From Carya illinoinensis (taxonomy: Eukaryota > Streptophyta > Magnoliopsida > Fagales > Juglandaceae): a DNA stretch of 64,000 bases. Within the stretch, counting starts at the first letter, position 1. Each line of letters opens with the position of its first letter. The notes under the pieces were generated by a model that was not told the origin of the DNA, searched no databases, and saw only the letters and a list, made by a program, of their open reading frames with translations. Positions 35,417 to 46,917 of the stretch are shown piece after piece. Position numbers and translations under genes: made by a program. The stretch spans positions 15,130,501-15,194,500 of the forward strand of contig NC_056752.1 of assembly GCF_018687715.1 (NCBI RefSeq), written 5' to 3'.

Positions 35417-37391
35417 TGTGACGCCCCCAAATCCAACATACGGACACGTGAAAATTGAGACATCGGGATGATGACAACATGGGTCACCACCCTATCGCCA
35501 AGTGCCTAGTGTGTGTACATGCAACAAGTGTGCAAATAAAAACACGCAACGGATAACAAAAGTCTCATAACTAAGTACCAGAATTTTTTCTATGTTTAAT
35601 ACAAACCCGTTCAAAACATACATAATAAAATATTACAAGCCACAAATATCGTTTCAAACCAAACTACAAAGCATAAACTCCAAATCAATACTCCGGTGGA
35701 GCTGCCTCCTCGGGCTCAGCCTCCTCCTTCTCCTCGACCTTTGCATCAAAATCTACGGTACCAAAATGGTGCCGCAGGTAAGTAAAGATCCAAAAGCCAC
35801 AAGATAAAAACATATTAAAACTCAACAATATGCATGAAAGAATGCCAAATGCACATATTCTATAAAATCACATTTTTCCCACGCACTCCAAAAATCCCAT
35901 TTGGCCCCACAAACGTATTATTTTCCAACTCATGCCAAAAGTCTCATTTGGCCCAAATCCAACTCAATTCAATAACCAATTAATCCGAATACACCATGAC
36001 CTCCCCTAGGGGTCATCCGCACACTCTGGCTCCCATCGTCACACCACAAGTAACGACCATGCATGTGACTTCTTAACAAGCGATGCCCCGTTCCGTGCCC
36101 CGAGCGTACGTAGCCAAGCATCCTCTAACCCTCACCAGCGAAGGGCCACGGCGTCGGTACGAGAGCGTTACCATCCCGCCAGCTCCCGTTATCGCTCAGC
36201 GACAACCCAGGGGACGTCACTCAGTATATTACGCTTGGGGTCGTGACACACACGCACCCGAAAATCCATTTACACAAATAACACCGATTTTTCTCAATTT
36301 AAAAAAATGCACATGAATGCATCATGCAATGCACACCTCAAGATACAAAACATCCAACCAATCACAAAATCAACAAAACTAAGCAACTCCGTCCTCAATC
36401 CATCCGACCCTCGACTCCTCGGACTCAGTCCAGAATAACCAACTAGTCAAATTATTAATTGTAAGAGAAAAAAAAATATTTAAATCAAAAATAGAGTTTG
36501 GAAAATACTTATAGCGCTATAAGGTATTTTTTGAAGGATCACGACGTTGCAAATAGTGGAGAAAAAGCAACGTACAGTGTGTTTTACACTGTGGCCGTGG
36601 GTTGTAAAATATCCACTTTCTAACGGGGACAAACCAAGACTTGGAATTGATAGGGAATGGTCTAGAGATGTTTGTGAAGCTAATGGAAGTGAGTTTTGGC
36701 TGTGGGTGGCGGTGGAAATGGCGGTGGAAGCAAAAAAAGAGCAAATCGGAGTTGAGCTCGTGGGAGCTGCTCCGGTAATGGATCGGGGCCGAAAATGGGT
36801 GGGTTAGGATGGTAAGAGGTAGGGGACGAAGTGGTGAAAAGATGGTGGCCGGAGGTGGAGCGACGACACTAGAAATGGCCAAAAGCCGTGCGGCTGAGAT
36901 GGGCTATAGGGGGTTAACGGCAGCACGGGAGGGGCTGATTTTTGTTGAGGAGGTGTGCCGACATGAGGGAGTCAACCAATGGGGCGATGTCAGACACGTC
37001 GGTTGGACGGTGGTGGTCTGGGTTGCCGAAGCAATAGGCGACAAAGAGAGGGAGAGAAGAGCAGCGCGCAAGAGGAAAGGAAAGGAAGAAGAAGAAAAGA
37101 AAGAAAGAAAAAAAGAAAGCAAAAAGAAAGAAGAAAGGAAAAGGGGGAAAAAAGAAAAAGAGAAAAGAAAAGATGGAGAAAGAAAATGAGGTCCAGTCCT
37201 CACCTCAGGAGTCCAAAAACTAATCCGACGAAAACGAATTTAAAAACCATAAAACGACTAAAATAAATTAAACACCACATCAACTAAAATAAAACCAATT
37301 AAAATACAATAATTTAAAATAAAAGAACCAATATATTAATTAAATTAAAAAACTCCTTCAATGAAAATACACGTAAAAACGGGGTATCACA
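35417..37391 (-). repeat. Tekay 5' LTR (LTR copy 4)
   Basis: 1975 bp, from TGTGACGCCCCC to GGTATCACA on the + strand. Compared with the 3' LTR it lacks a short stretch near 36232 (ATTACTCTCCCGAGTG-type sequence) and carries small indels in the A/G tract (37040-37190). It would contain the promoter of the element. Confidence 0.93.
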
Positions 37392-37396
37392 GCTAT

Positions 37397-38505
37397 AGTG
37401 TGTGAGGATATGGTCTGGTTAAGAAGTGTGGAGGGGTCCTTTGGAAAGCTATCCTGAGCTAGAGCATGGGATTCATGTAAGGAAAAAAACTCGTGATCTC
37501 TAAGGCTAGGAGGCTTACCTTGTGCTAACATCTTCTGACCTTCCTTGGTATGGGTCACACCAGCATGGTCCTGGTTGACCTCCTTAATTCCTGCTGCCAT
37601 TATCAGGGTAGGTCCCTCAGTTGCTGACTTTGACGTGGCCTCACCATGGCGGGGGCTGCAGTCTCCTTCCTCCTCTGTGCTTCTTCTCCAAGATGAGCTA
37701 TGGTGCTCTTGGTCCATAGATCCACCATACTTCTTAAGGGATGCTCCTTTTGCAGAGAAAAGACTAGCTCGAAGCCATTGCCCGTATTGCTCCTTTGATT
37801 GATTCTCTTATGGCCTTTCTATACAATTTCCTTTTTCATGTCGTGGCAGCCACATTTGAAACAGAACATCGGAAGCCTTTCGTACTTGAAAGAGTGCCAG
37901 TATTGTTTATTGCCTATCTTTAAAAACTGGCCTCTTGGAAGAGGCTTAGTGATATTTACTTCAGACTTAATTCTTAAGAAGCAGCCCAAGCCATAACCCT
38001 CTGTATCGACTTCAACTACAAGGACTTTGCCTAAACCAGACCCCACTTTTATGCCAACTTCCTTGTTCATACCTGCAAAAGGGAGGTTATGAATTTGAAC
38101 CCAGAAAGGCTCAGTGTGGAACTATAGTTCTGTAAGGGATAGAGGTCCCTCAAATTCTTTCATGCAGACGAGATGCCGGTCAAAAGACCATGGCCTTCCC
38201 AGCAAAACCTTTTGTTTGTCTGAGTATAGTTGGAACTCAATGAGGACCTAGTTTGCACCCAGTTCTTTGAAAGTGATCCATCCCTTAGTGCTCTAAAGCT
38301 TGGATATAGTTATTTTGAAAGCTTCCCTATTTGCTATTCTGTTATTGCAGATCATACCAACGAGACAAAGTTCTCCTTTAATGTTTGAGGATAAAACTGC
38401 TTCCTCTGGAAGAATGATTTCTTCTTGTTCTTCTTCTGTAAGCTTTAGAGATTCCCAACGTCTTTGATATCTTCTACCATTGTCCCAAACTCTCGATAGA
38501 CTCAC
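37397..38505 (-). pseudogene. LINE-B ORF1 (DUF4283 and CCHC knuckle), N-terminal and central part
   Basis: RNA-binding ORF1 protein of a plant L1 element. The frame from 38505 includes RRWESLKLTEEEQEEI, the usual N-terminal motif, and CLVGMICNNRIANREAF. DUF4283 follows with LLGRPWSFDRHLVCMKEFEG, FWVQIHNLPFAGMNKEVG and DTEGYGLGCFLRIKSEVNITKP, and ends in MFCFKCGCHDMKK, a zinc knuckle in which the last Cys is not evident. Stops occur at about 38293 and 38250 and a frameshift after 37819. The C-terminal hydrophilic part (37717-37397) runs into the Tekay insertion and resumes at 28470. Confidence 0.8.
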
Positions 38506-38750
38506 GCCTTAGAGACTAAACCAGCACTTCCCAAGCGGAAAGAGCTGAAACAAACCTCACCTTATCGAGAGGAGAGGACTCAACTAAAATAACTATGTAT
38601 TACATTTATATTAAGAGTCGGATGTTCCTTAAGTATTACCTCAAAATACACATCGAGAAAGATGCCAAGCAACTCAATAAAGGTGGCTTAATCAAATGAT
38701 AGTCACAGAAGCCAGTGATAGAGAGAGGGATCAGACACACACACAGAGAC

Positions 38751-38752
<2 letters not shown>

Positions 38753-38824
<72 letters not shown>
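38753..38824. repeat. (AG)36 microsatellite
   Basis: 72 bp of uninterrupted AG dinucleotide. The apparent Arg-Glu repeat protein across it (38696-38914) is an artefact of the repeat. Confidence 0.97.
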
Positions 38825-38826
<2 letters not shown>

Positions 38827-39832
38827 AGGAGATAGTGCTGAGTTGGGAAAGGTTGTTTTAGGGAGTGTTTGTTGTTGGAGTGAGGGGGGGACTTTCGGCT
38901 GGTTTCTCAGCTAGTGAAGTTTCGAATAAGTAAGTTTTTGAATGTGAAGCTATTTGTTCAAATGGATGTTCAAATGCTAGATCGTGAATGAATTTAATGA
39001 ATTATATTCTACTTTATGACATTTTATTAGATAGCTTATGATACTAAGGTTTAATCTATCTCATTTTTGTAGGTTTTAATTGCTGCTTAGCCTATTGATA
39101 TAAGACTACACATTTTAAGGTAAGTGTTTTCTAATTAGTATATAATACATGTTTCTATTATATAGTATCGATTGGTTAATGCATGTTTGTATTGATTGAA
39201 TAGTCAGTATAATTACAATGTTTGATTAGTTTGTACAATGTTTGTATAATACTTGTTTGTACGTATAGTATGAACCAAATACCCTCAATGTTTTTATTAC
39301 CATAATATTTAACTAGTTGTATATAGATTATACCATATACCTCTTGGTTTCCTATACTTATGAGAAAAGTGTTATTATAATACTTCTTACATACTTTTTA
39401 CAAGACTTGATTGATAGCAGTTAAATATACCCTTTAAACCCATTCAAGAGTTATTTGCACCTGTTAAGTTTTTTTTAGGTAATGGGTGCTACTAACTCTT
39501 GAATTGTTTGAAGTGGGCAATTTGGGATTACATGATCTATATGGCATATATACTTTGCTCATGTTATCATATCATGTATGATCTTTCATTAGCGTTGCTC
39601 AATTTGTTCTTCAGGTATGCAATCAGGGTGTGCCACACTTGTATTGATGTGAGCACATCAAGTGATAGGCATACTTGGAGAACTGTGGGAAAATGTGATG
39701 GTGAATAGACTAGTCTTGAAGCAGAAGCAAACTATGTAAAATTTGGCACACTTAGTGAAGTGAAGCAGTAGTATTAATTACATATTTATCTCATATTGCT
39801 TGGTTAATATCACTTTTTCTTGTCTAGATAAG

Positions 39833-40053
39833 ATGGTTGCACTTTGCAACAAATTTGCTTTTGAAGAATCATCAACTAATAACGTTGAGATTTTTTTTCC
39901 AAGTTTTGGGGGCCCATTCTGGATATCTGAGGGGTATGGGGAAGGGCGTGACACCTTCTGTCTCTTCTTTGTGATCAGGGAGTAGATTAAGTAACTACTC
40001 TTAAGAGTTAGATGAAGCAAGACAAGAGATTGAGCAGCGCCAAGAATGGTTCA
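39833..40053 (+). pseudogene. Transposase_24-type (Ptta/En/Spm) C-terminal remnant of the outer element
   Basis: Reads MVALCNKFAFEESSTNNVEI from 39833, then, after a frame change, ELDEARQEIEQRQEW. The first part is a paralogue of the protein at 56599-56817 (NSSTNEVEIFTQVLG); the second is the coiled-coil tail of such proteins. The tail resumes after the inner CACTA as MSRQFMPPSF (57690-57715). The family accompanies plant CACTA transposons. Frameshifts and stops show it is dead. The inner CACTA inserted into this tail. Confidence 0.6.
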
Positions 40054-40083
40054 CTCTACAATAAAAAAGAGATTTTGGGATGA
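40054..40083 (+). repeat. Left terminal inverted repeat of the inner CACTA
   Basis: 23 of 30 positions match the inverted right end (57642-57671). The second base is T instead of the A of the canonical CACTA. Confidence 0.7.
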
Positions 40084-40139
40084 TTTTGGTTTGGAATGAA
40101 ATGAAAATCGTCCCAAAAAGTTAGATTTTGGAACGAAAT

Positions 40140-40440
40140 ATGAATTTCATTCCCAAAAAATGACAGATGTCCAGACAGTTTAAACGCGTTCGAATGGTCT
40201 AGTTAGGGATGAAATATTTTGTCCCAAATTAGTTACACGTTCGAACACTATAGATATAACATTCGAACATATCAATTTCACCGTCCGAACGTAATTTTGG
40301 CGCATTAAGTAAAATTTTTTTAGAGGGAAATTAATGCATCGTTCGAATGTTAAAGTTTAACCGTTCGAATGATATATCAGCACCGTTCAAACATGATTTG
40401 AAGGGGACGAATGGTGACCAGGGGTTTTATTTTTTTTTTT
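40140..40440. repeat. Left subterminal TTCGAA-rich zone of the inner CACTA
   Basis: Degenerate copies of CGTTCGAATG, GTTCGAACAC and CCGTTCAAACA in both orientations, the probable transposase-binding array. An 11-T run follows, then about 200 bp of AT-rich DNA without features. Confidence 0.6.
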
Positions 40441-40649
40441 TTTGTAGAATTATATTTATATTAACTAGTAAATATAAGAAATTGGTTAATTAAATAATAA
40501 GAATAATATAAATTAATAATTAGTTTAGAAAATATAAAATAATACTATTTCATAGTTAAATACTGAATTTACAAAATACAAAATATTGTCCACGCTTAAA
40601 ACAAAAATTAAATAAAAAAAAAAGGTAGAAGGTACTAATTAAGACCCAA

Positions 40650-41338
40650 GTCTTTGCACACTTCCTCGACTGCAGCTATACGTTCCTCTGTTTATGTTAG
40701 TCGAGTACTGACGGTGACCTGAGTCGCAAACATGGCATCAATCTGTGTACAAAGTACAAACACAGCAGAATGGATCTCCATATGTACTGAATCAATTACT
40801 GCTAATGTCTGTTCGCTGATCCCTACACGCACAATCTCGACCATCTCCTCACGAGTAACATTGTTTATTGATGCCTTAGCCTATGTGGATGTCCCAGCAG
40901 CTGATACTCTATGATCTTCCGGCTCTGCATCTCTCTGAAGATCAACCGGTTCTGGAACATGTCCACGAAGATGCAGTCTCGAGTGTCCCGTGCTGCGTGA
41001 GAGGGTGGTGCTGTTTATCAGTCCCATCAGCTCCCATTTACGCTCTGTAACATCAGGCACAACACCAGCAAATAGTAGAAATCGACTGATCAGGATTCCG
41101 AATGGCAATATATCCATCGAAATGTACCGAGACACTGATCGAATCCTATCGAATATCTATCCCACCAAGTCGATAGGAATGCCACAAGTGACCTGTATCA
41201 TATATTTCATCCGATCAATGCCAACCACTGTCTTGTGCTGCCGAGGGTCAATGTTGTTGGCAATTATCAAATTCAAAATCTTGAAGAAAGAAGATAAATC
41301 TGCCTGTTTGATGCTCTTCATCCCGTCATACGGTGGAG
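40650..41338 (-). pseudogene. Plant transposon-associated protein (PF20167-like), C-terminal part
   Basis: Continues the protein whose N-terminal half is at 53613-54119, across the Athila-2 insertion. It reads PYDGMKSIKQADLSSFFKIL, MIQVTCGIPIDLVGYIFDRI, then SMDILPFGILISRFLLFAGV and KWELMGLINSTTL. This resembles the putative plant transposon protein domain, in which a hydrophobic LP-x-LI-x-L segment follows a conserved Met-Tyr helix region. The tail is hydrophilic with one in-frame stop after SAAGTST. Role unknown; such proteins are carried by many plant repeats. Two frame-breaking positions can be seen near 41140. Confidence 0.5.
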
Positions 41339-43929
41339 TGACTCGTGGTCGAATGTGCTTCCAAGTGTAGAAGTGTCAAGTTGTATAAAGGATAAGTCCA
41401 GGATCGTATTCCACAGGGACAATGGGCTATCAAAGCGTATAAGAGATTTGTGAGTAACAAATGAATCAAGTATGAGAGATGAAAATAAAATTCAAATGCA
41501 ATGCAAGAAGATAATCGAGTTGAAATTAGAGTTTCTAAAACAAACAAATTAACGAACATTTGGGTTGGGTATGAGACTCTCTTTATTTCGGATTCTAGAT
41601 AATTTTCTCAATTAACAATCCAATCAAGGCATTGCTAATCGGAAGATACAAATTTAAGCTCAAGTTTTTCAATATTTTCCTAATGGATTCTCTACTTTAC
41701 CAGTCAAACACACATTAACAAACAACTGAGAGAGGCCTTGATAGTTTTCAAGCTTTTGTTGTGCCTTACGTCAACAACAAAACAAGAGCAAGAGCCGCAA
41801 TCTATTTTCAATTTAAATCTGACTAGTAACATAGTAAAATCAACAATTAACAACAAAATATTGCATCGATCTAGAATCCAAAACAAATCAAGCTTCGTTC
41901 CACAACCCAAGCTTCAAAAATTAGCTACACATGATAATTCTAACAACAAAGATTAATCTAAGCAAAGCCATAAAAAAATCTGTGAGAAGAAATAAAAATA
42001 AATAAATAAAACCACAAGCTCCACGCCAACTCAACTAAGAACTTTAGGAAAGAAAACTGGGCAACTAAAAAAATAATAAAGCTGAAAATGAGTCCTTTGA
42101 AATAACAACTGAAAAAACACTACAATGTAAAGCAAAAAAAAACAAAAATGAAACCAGCGCCGCAAAGCCACCGTCTCCCCTGCATCTCTTAAGTAACGAA
42201 GAAAACAGTCGAAAGAACAATGAAACCCCAGAGAGAGAGAGAGGAGGCCTTCCGTCCAAAATGTAAAAGAAAAATTCAAAAAAATAATATACTCCCAACC
42301 GAAAAATGATCTGAACTAAGAACAAATAAAAAAAATAGATTCGACTCCTCAAATTAAAAGCTGCCAACGTAAACGAAAAGAGTAACTAAAGCTAAAAATC
42401 TCCCCAGGTCTGTAAACCTCAACCTGAAAAATAAAAGCAGAAAAAGAAAACAAATAACCAGCTGAATGAAAGGTAGAAGAAGCTGCCGAGCAAGAGACAG
42501 AGTTCCGTCCCATGAAAAAGAAAAAGAAATAAAACTCAGCTCACTCTACTACTACCAGCTACACGAAAACAAGAATTAAAACTAAGCTCTACTCTACTGC
42601 TATGCTGAAAAGAAAAGAGAGAAATAAAATTCTCAAACTGCCTAGAGTCCAAACGAAAAGGTAAAAGCCAAAACTCCCTCCTAGCCGCCAAGGTCTAAAC
42701 TAACAGGAAAGAGAAATAAAATGTTGCCGAATTCCTCAACGAGGTCTGGAACTGTAAAAAAGAAAAGCAGAATACATTAAATGAAAACCAGCAGCAATGA
42801 GGTCTAGCGTAAACGAAAAGACCACAAAAAAAAACACCCGAGCGAAAACAAAAGGAATGAATAAAAACTAAAACAAACCGCCTTCTCTCCAATAGAAAAA
42901 GAAATGAAATAAAAACTCTGCACTACTCTACTCCTTAGCGTCTGAAACTTCCAGATAAATAAATGGCTCATCCCCTGCTGTTGCTGCTTCCCATCCACAT
43001 GAAAAAAGAAAAAGAAATAAAAAGCTCAGCTGCTGCACGTTCAACTTCCATGTGCAGAAGCAAGAAAGGTGAAGTGAACAGCTTTGCTAGTCTGCATGTG
43101 TGAACTGGTCCAAATGCTTTGCTGTCTGCTGTAACGTGCTGCACAACCGAGTGATCTGGGTGTCTTTCTGTTGCTGTACGTTTACTGGTCTGCATGTGTA
43201 CATGTGTGCATGCATGTGTGAGCTGGTCCGCATTTTCTGCATGTGTTATTTCTCTTCTCCTGCTGTAGCAGCTGCTGCACATCCAAGTGAGGCTATTGAT
43301 CTCCTGCTGCACGTCCAGCTACTCAAAAAAGAAAGAACAAATCTGCTGCTGCTGCACGTGTGAGTTTTCTGCAAGTGCTGTGTCTGAATGAGTGGTTGCT
43401 GTCAGCTGCATGTTTGCATGTGTTGATCCGAATGTGTTTGCACTTTTCTGCATGTGTGCATGTGATCCTGCATGTGTCCAAATGGTTTGCATGTGCATTG
43501 TGTGAGTCCACAACATGGTGTCCGAATGGTCTGCATGTTTGCATGTGTGAGTCCACTGCATGGTGTCCGAATGAGTGGTTGATGTCCATGTGATTTTCTT
43601 TCTTCATGTGTGAGTTGGTGTGATCCAAATGATGTTGCATTTGATCTCTATTAGATGAGATTCCATAAAACCATAATTAACTTCTCTATTTTCTCATAGG
43701 TCCCATTCTTTCTTTCCTTCCATAAATGCCCTACAATATATAAATGAAATAATATTATAGTTTAAGTATTTCAAGGGCAAATATGAGACGCTGATGTGCA
43801 AAAGTATTGGCATCAATTAATTTGACATTCAATATTAGAATTTGATGCATAATTAAGTGTTCAATTCTTATTTGATAAAATAAATCACTCATTTAAACAA
43901 CTTAATTATGCAATTCTAACCCTTTATCA
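41339..43929 (-). repeat. Athila-2 3' LTR
   Basis: Edges TGACTCG (left) and CTTTATCA (right). It contains a variable minisatellite around 43365-43575 built on TGCATGTGTGAGTCCACTGC and shorter TGCATGTG words from 43080. Similar throughout to the 5' LTR but about 215 bp shorter, largely because of the minisatellite. The reading frames in it are repeat artefacts. Confidence 0.93.
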
Positions 43930-43944
43930 CACCCCCCCAACTAG
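43930..43944 (-). promoter_or_regulatory. Athila-2 polypurine tract
   Basis: The - strand reads CTAGTTGGGGGGGTG directly before the 3' LTR, nearly identical to the Athila-1 tract. Confidence 0.8.
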
Positions 43945-45246
43945 CTTTTTGCTAGACTCTAGCAAATAAAGTGAATGAATTCATGCAAAGGTGAGATTTC
44001 CAACTACAATTTCAAAAGAAGTGTGAGAATCAAATGCCATGAAATAGACTTGTTGAGTTTAAGAACACTGGAGATAGATTAATCTGAATTTTGTATCAAC
44101 TAAGAGATTTATACACAATTTAGTTAATCAACCAAGGGAATTACATGTAACAAAGCTTGCTTTCTTTCAATTGCATGGAAATGGGGTTAGAATTCCAAGA
44201 TTGACTACCAAGAGACATTAACAGTTTCAATCACAACAACCAATATGAGAAAACCACATGGTCTTACTCTAATTCAAAACCATTGTAGTGGTGGCTTTCA
44301 CACCATTACACTTTGAAAAGCGCTTACTTTTTTTTTTTTTTGTAAGGACCCCGGTAATAGGCAGCCTTTTTCACTACACAAATGTAATTTTTATTTTTTT
44401 ATGTTTTTAGATTTCCTAGTGGAGTAATCGAACCTATGAATGTGCGCCTACCCACACTTTCACAAGTCAGCCCTTACCACTAGTCTACCTAAACGATTTT
44501 TTTTTTTTTTTTGATCCCTGGCTTGTCCCTTTTCTCATTTAATTCATTTCAGATCTCTTCCTAAGCCATTAGGATATGGTTCATTAGAGTCTCAAATAAT
44601 TGAGGTGTAAATCAACCAACAATGACTCAGTGTAGTCTTTCTAGGCCTTCTGGGTATGTGTTATGTGTGTTTTAGCAAAACTTTTAACATCTTTCCCTTG
44701 GTTTAACAACTAAATAAAATGGATAAATCCCTCTTTTGACATGTACTCTTATTTGCACTACATTCCACATGTTCCATGACCTCAACAAATCTCCTTTTTT
44801 TTTTTTCTTTTTTTAAGTGGATCAAAATATGTCAATCTTTCCCTTGGTTTAACAACTAAATAAAATGGATAAATCCCTCTTTTGACATGTACTCTTATTT
44901 GCACTACATTCCACATGTTCCATGACCTCAACAAATCTCCTTTTTTTTTTTTTTTTAAGTGGACCAAAATATGTCTAAGGCATGCAAACAGAGAAATAAA
45001 TTCTCTTCCACCCCCCAACTAGATTGTAGCATTGTCCTCAATGATGCAAGAGAAACGAAAGAATTTATATAAAGAGAGTAGTTAAGGGGCAAAACAACTA
45101 ATAGAAGAACCGAAAATTCAAAGAAAAACTGAAAGAAAGAGAAAAAGGAAGTACCTGGATAGCTTTGAAAGGAATGCAGCCAAAATAAAAATAAAAACTG
45201 AAGATCAAAAGAAAACAATGAAAAGAGATGGATAGATCAAGAACCA
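43945..45246 (-). other. Athila-2 region between integrase and 3' LTR, no env-like gene
   Basis: No supported gene. Contents: T-rich runs (44330-44341, 44501-44512), a tandem duplication of about 143 bp (44690-44832 and 44833-44960), and a second polypurine-like box (45009-45043) shared with Athila-1. The duplication shows that this spacer changes freely. Confidence 0.7.
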
Positions 45247-45999
45247 TCAATTAGGATCAAGCAAATGTAGAGTAGATTCCTCAGGTGCAAAGTTAGAAAT
45301 AAAAGGCTTGAGCCTTTGACCATTAACCTTAAAAATGTTACCATTGAGAGGATTTATTATCTCTATAGCACCATGAGGAAAAACAGTTTGTACCACATAA
45401 GGCCGACTCCATCGAGACCTTAACTTACCAGGGAACAAGTGTAACCGAGAGTTGTACAATAACACTTTTTAATTAGGCTCAAAAGTCTTACGTTGGATGT
45501 GTTTGTCATGGAAGTTCTTCATTCTTTCTTTGGACAACTTAGAGTTGTTGTAGGCATCCTTCCTCAACTCATCCAACTCAGACAACTGCAATTTTCTCAC
45601 ACAACCAGCTTTATCAATGTTAAAATTGCATTGCTTAATGGCCCAATACGCTCTATGTTCCAACTCTACAGGCAAATGGCAAGCCTTACCATACACTAGT
45701 CTATATGGAGACATGCCCAAAATGGTTTTAAAGGCTGTTCTATAAGCCCACAAGGCATCAGACAATCTCAAAGACCAGTCCTTCCTGTTTGGGTTAACTG
45801 TTTTTTCAAGAATGTTTTTAATCTCCCTATTTGCTAGTTCAGCTTGTCCATTGGTTTGAGGATGATAGGGAGTAGAGATTTTATGATGGATACCATACTT
45901 CTTCATTAAGGCCGAGAAATGCTTGTTACAAAAGTGGGTGCCATTATCACTGATTATGGCTTTAGGCATGCCAAACCTTGCAAAAATGTTTTCTTTCAA
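45247..45999 (-). pseudogene. Athila-2 integrase, core and C-terminal domain
   Basis: The first frame (45999-45469) holds [20 protein letters not shown] with the second catalytic Asp, and [17 protein letters not shown] with the catalytic Glu present, then [19 protein letters not shown] and [13 protein letters not shown]. The second (45465-45247) is the C-terminal module, [20 protein letters not shown]. The frames are parted by one stop (TAA, 45466-45468). Upstream, 46269-46000 reads as the rest of the core, with the first Asp in [12 protein letters not shown], but has point stops. Enzyme of cDNA integration; chemically the triad is complete. Confidence 0.88.
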
Positions 46000-46269
46000 A
46001 AATTTTAAAACAACTTGATGATCATTAGATTTGCAAGGGACTGCCTCAACTCACTTAGAAACATAGTCAACAGCAAGCAAAATGTATAAATAGCCATAAG
46101 AAGAAGGAAATGGTCCCATAAAATCTATCCCCCAACAATCAAAAATTTCAATCACTAGTGTGGGTTGCATAGGCATCATATTTCTCCTAGTGATTCCTCC
46201 TTATTTCTGACAAGGTTCACAAGTTTTACAAAAACTAAAGGCATCCTTGAACATGGTTGGCCAATAAAA

Positions 46270-46872
46270 TCAGCTTTGAAGAATTTTGGCCACTGTTTTG
46301 TGGGCTAAAAAATGCCCACCACAAGCTTCCGTATGGCAAAAATTTAAGACACCAGAAATTTCATCATTGGGTACACACTTCCTAATGATTTGATCTGAAC
46401 AATACTTGAAAAGGTAAGGATCATCATAGAAGAACGATCTCACCTCATGCATGAATTTCCGTGTATCTTGAGCGGTCCAATGAGGTGGTATTTGTCCTGT
46501 CACCAAGAAATTTACTATATCAGCAAACCAAGGTAAATTTTCAACTAACATAAGATGTTCATCAGGAAAAGAATCAAGAACAGGTGTCGGTTGTTCAGTT
46601 TCAGCAACTGTGAGCCTAGACAAATGGTCGGCTACCACATTCTCTACTCCTTTCTTGTCCTTGATGATAATATTGAACTCTTGGAGTAAAAGTATCCATC
46701 TAATCAACCTTGGTTTTGCATCTTTCTTTGTCAATAAATACTTGAGAGCTGCATGGTCAGTAAAGATGACTATAGGAGAACCAAGAATATATGCACGAAA
46801 CTTCTCTAAAGCAAATACCACAGCAAGTAATTCTTTTTTAGTAGTAGAATAATTTTTTTGATCAAAATTCAA
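46270..46872 (-). pseudogene. Athila-2 RNase H end and integrase zinc module
   Basis: Starts in RNase H with [16 protein letters not shown] and FTDHAALKYLLTKKDAKP, passes [18 protein letters not shown] (tether), and ends with HTEACGGHFLAHKTVAKILQS, the HH half of the integrase zinc module. A stop then ends the segment; CKTCEPCQK, the CC half, follows in the same register near 46220. The Met at 46872 is not a natural start. Confidence 0.88.
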
Positions 46873-46917
46873 AGTTTTACTTGCATAGTAAATGACATAA
46901 GGAAGTTTGTTCCTACG

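Larger units (their letters stand above)
28471..37391 (-). mobile_element. Full-length Tekay/Del-type chromovirus (Ty3/gypsy), decayed
   Basis: 8.9 kb with two LTRs of about 2 kb, an initiator-Met primer site, gag with zinc knuckles, protease, reverse transcriptase, RNase H, integrase, a C-terminal chromodomain and a polypurine tract. The target duplication GCTAT is at 28466-28470 and 37392-37396. Lineage follows from the reverse transcriptase ([38 protein letters not shown]) and a C-terminal DLTYEV...SKMIPLVKV chromodomain, typical of Tekay/Del. It sits in ORF1 of LINE-B. A 93-bp intron-like segment separates gag from protease. Several point stops and at least two frameshifts make it non-autonomous. 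Confidence 0.94.
14673..38639 (-). mobile_element. LINE-B, near full-length L1-type element, interrupted by Athila-1 and a Tekay chromovirus
   Basis: The 3' end on the - strand is a poly(A) tail (T run at 14674-14693). Reading towards the right edge come RNase H, zf-RVT, reverse transcriptase, endonuclease and ORF1 with DUF4283 and a CCHC-type knuckle. The two LTR elements inside it have exact 5-bp duplications in LINE coding sequence; excising them rejoins ORF2 (at 17433/26731) and ORF1 (at 28470/37397). Residual length is about 5.7 kb. The candidate target duplication CTCAAAAT (14665-14672 and 38640-38647) is only 8 bp, so the 5' end is approximate. It is better preserved than LINE-A but has several stops and frameshifts. 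Confidence 0.85.
38640..40053. other. Outer CACTA-like substrate, right of LINE-B
   Basis: AT-rich DNA with one long (AG)n microsatellite and, from 39833, a transposase-tail remnant. Nothing else is recognisable between 38830 and 39800. It is continuous with 14672 on the left (before LINE-B arrived) and with 57672 on the right (before the inner CACTA arrived). Confidence 0.5.

Noticed and set aside
36809..37189. Gly/Arg then Lys/Glu-rich frame
   Set aside because: Same LTR A/G tract artefact; no domain and not conserved between the two LTRs of the element.
38586..38610. Alternative LINE-B target duplication near GTATTACATT
   Set aside because: Only about seven bases match the left flank; CTCAAAAT at 38640 fits better although it is also short.
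38696..38914. Arg-Glu repeat protein
   Set aside because: Translation of the (AG)36 microsatellite.
44955..45218. Possible env-like membrane protein in Athila-2
   Set aside because: The Phe/Leu-rich frame is short, lies over simple T/C-rich sequence and has no counterpart in Athila-1.
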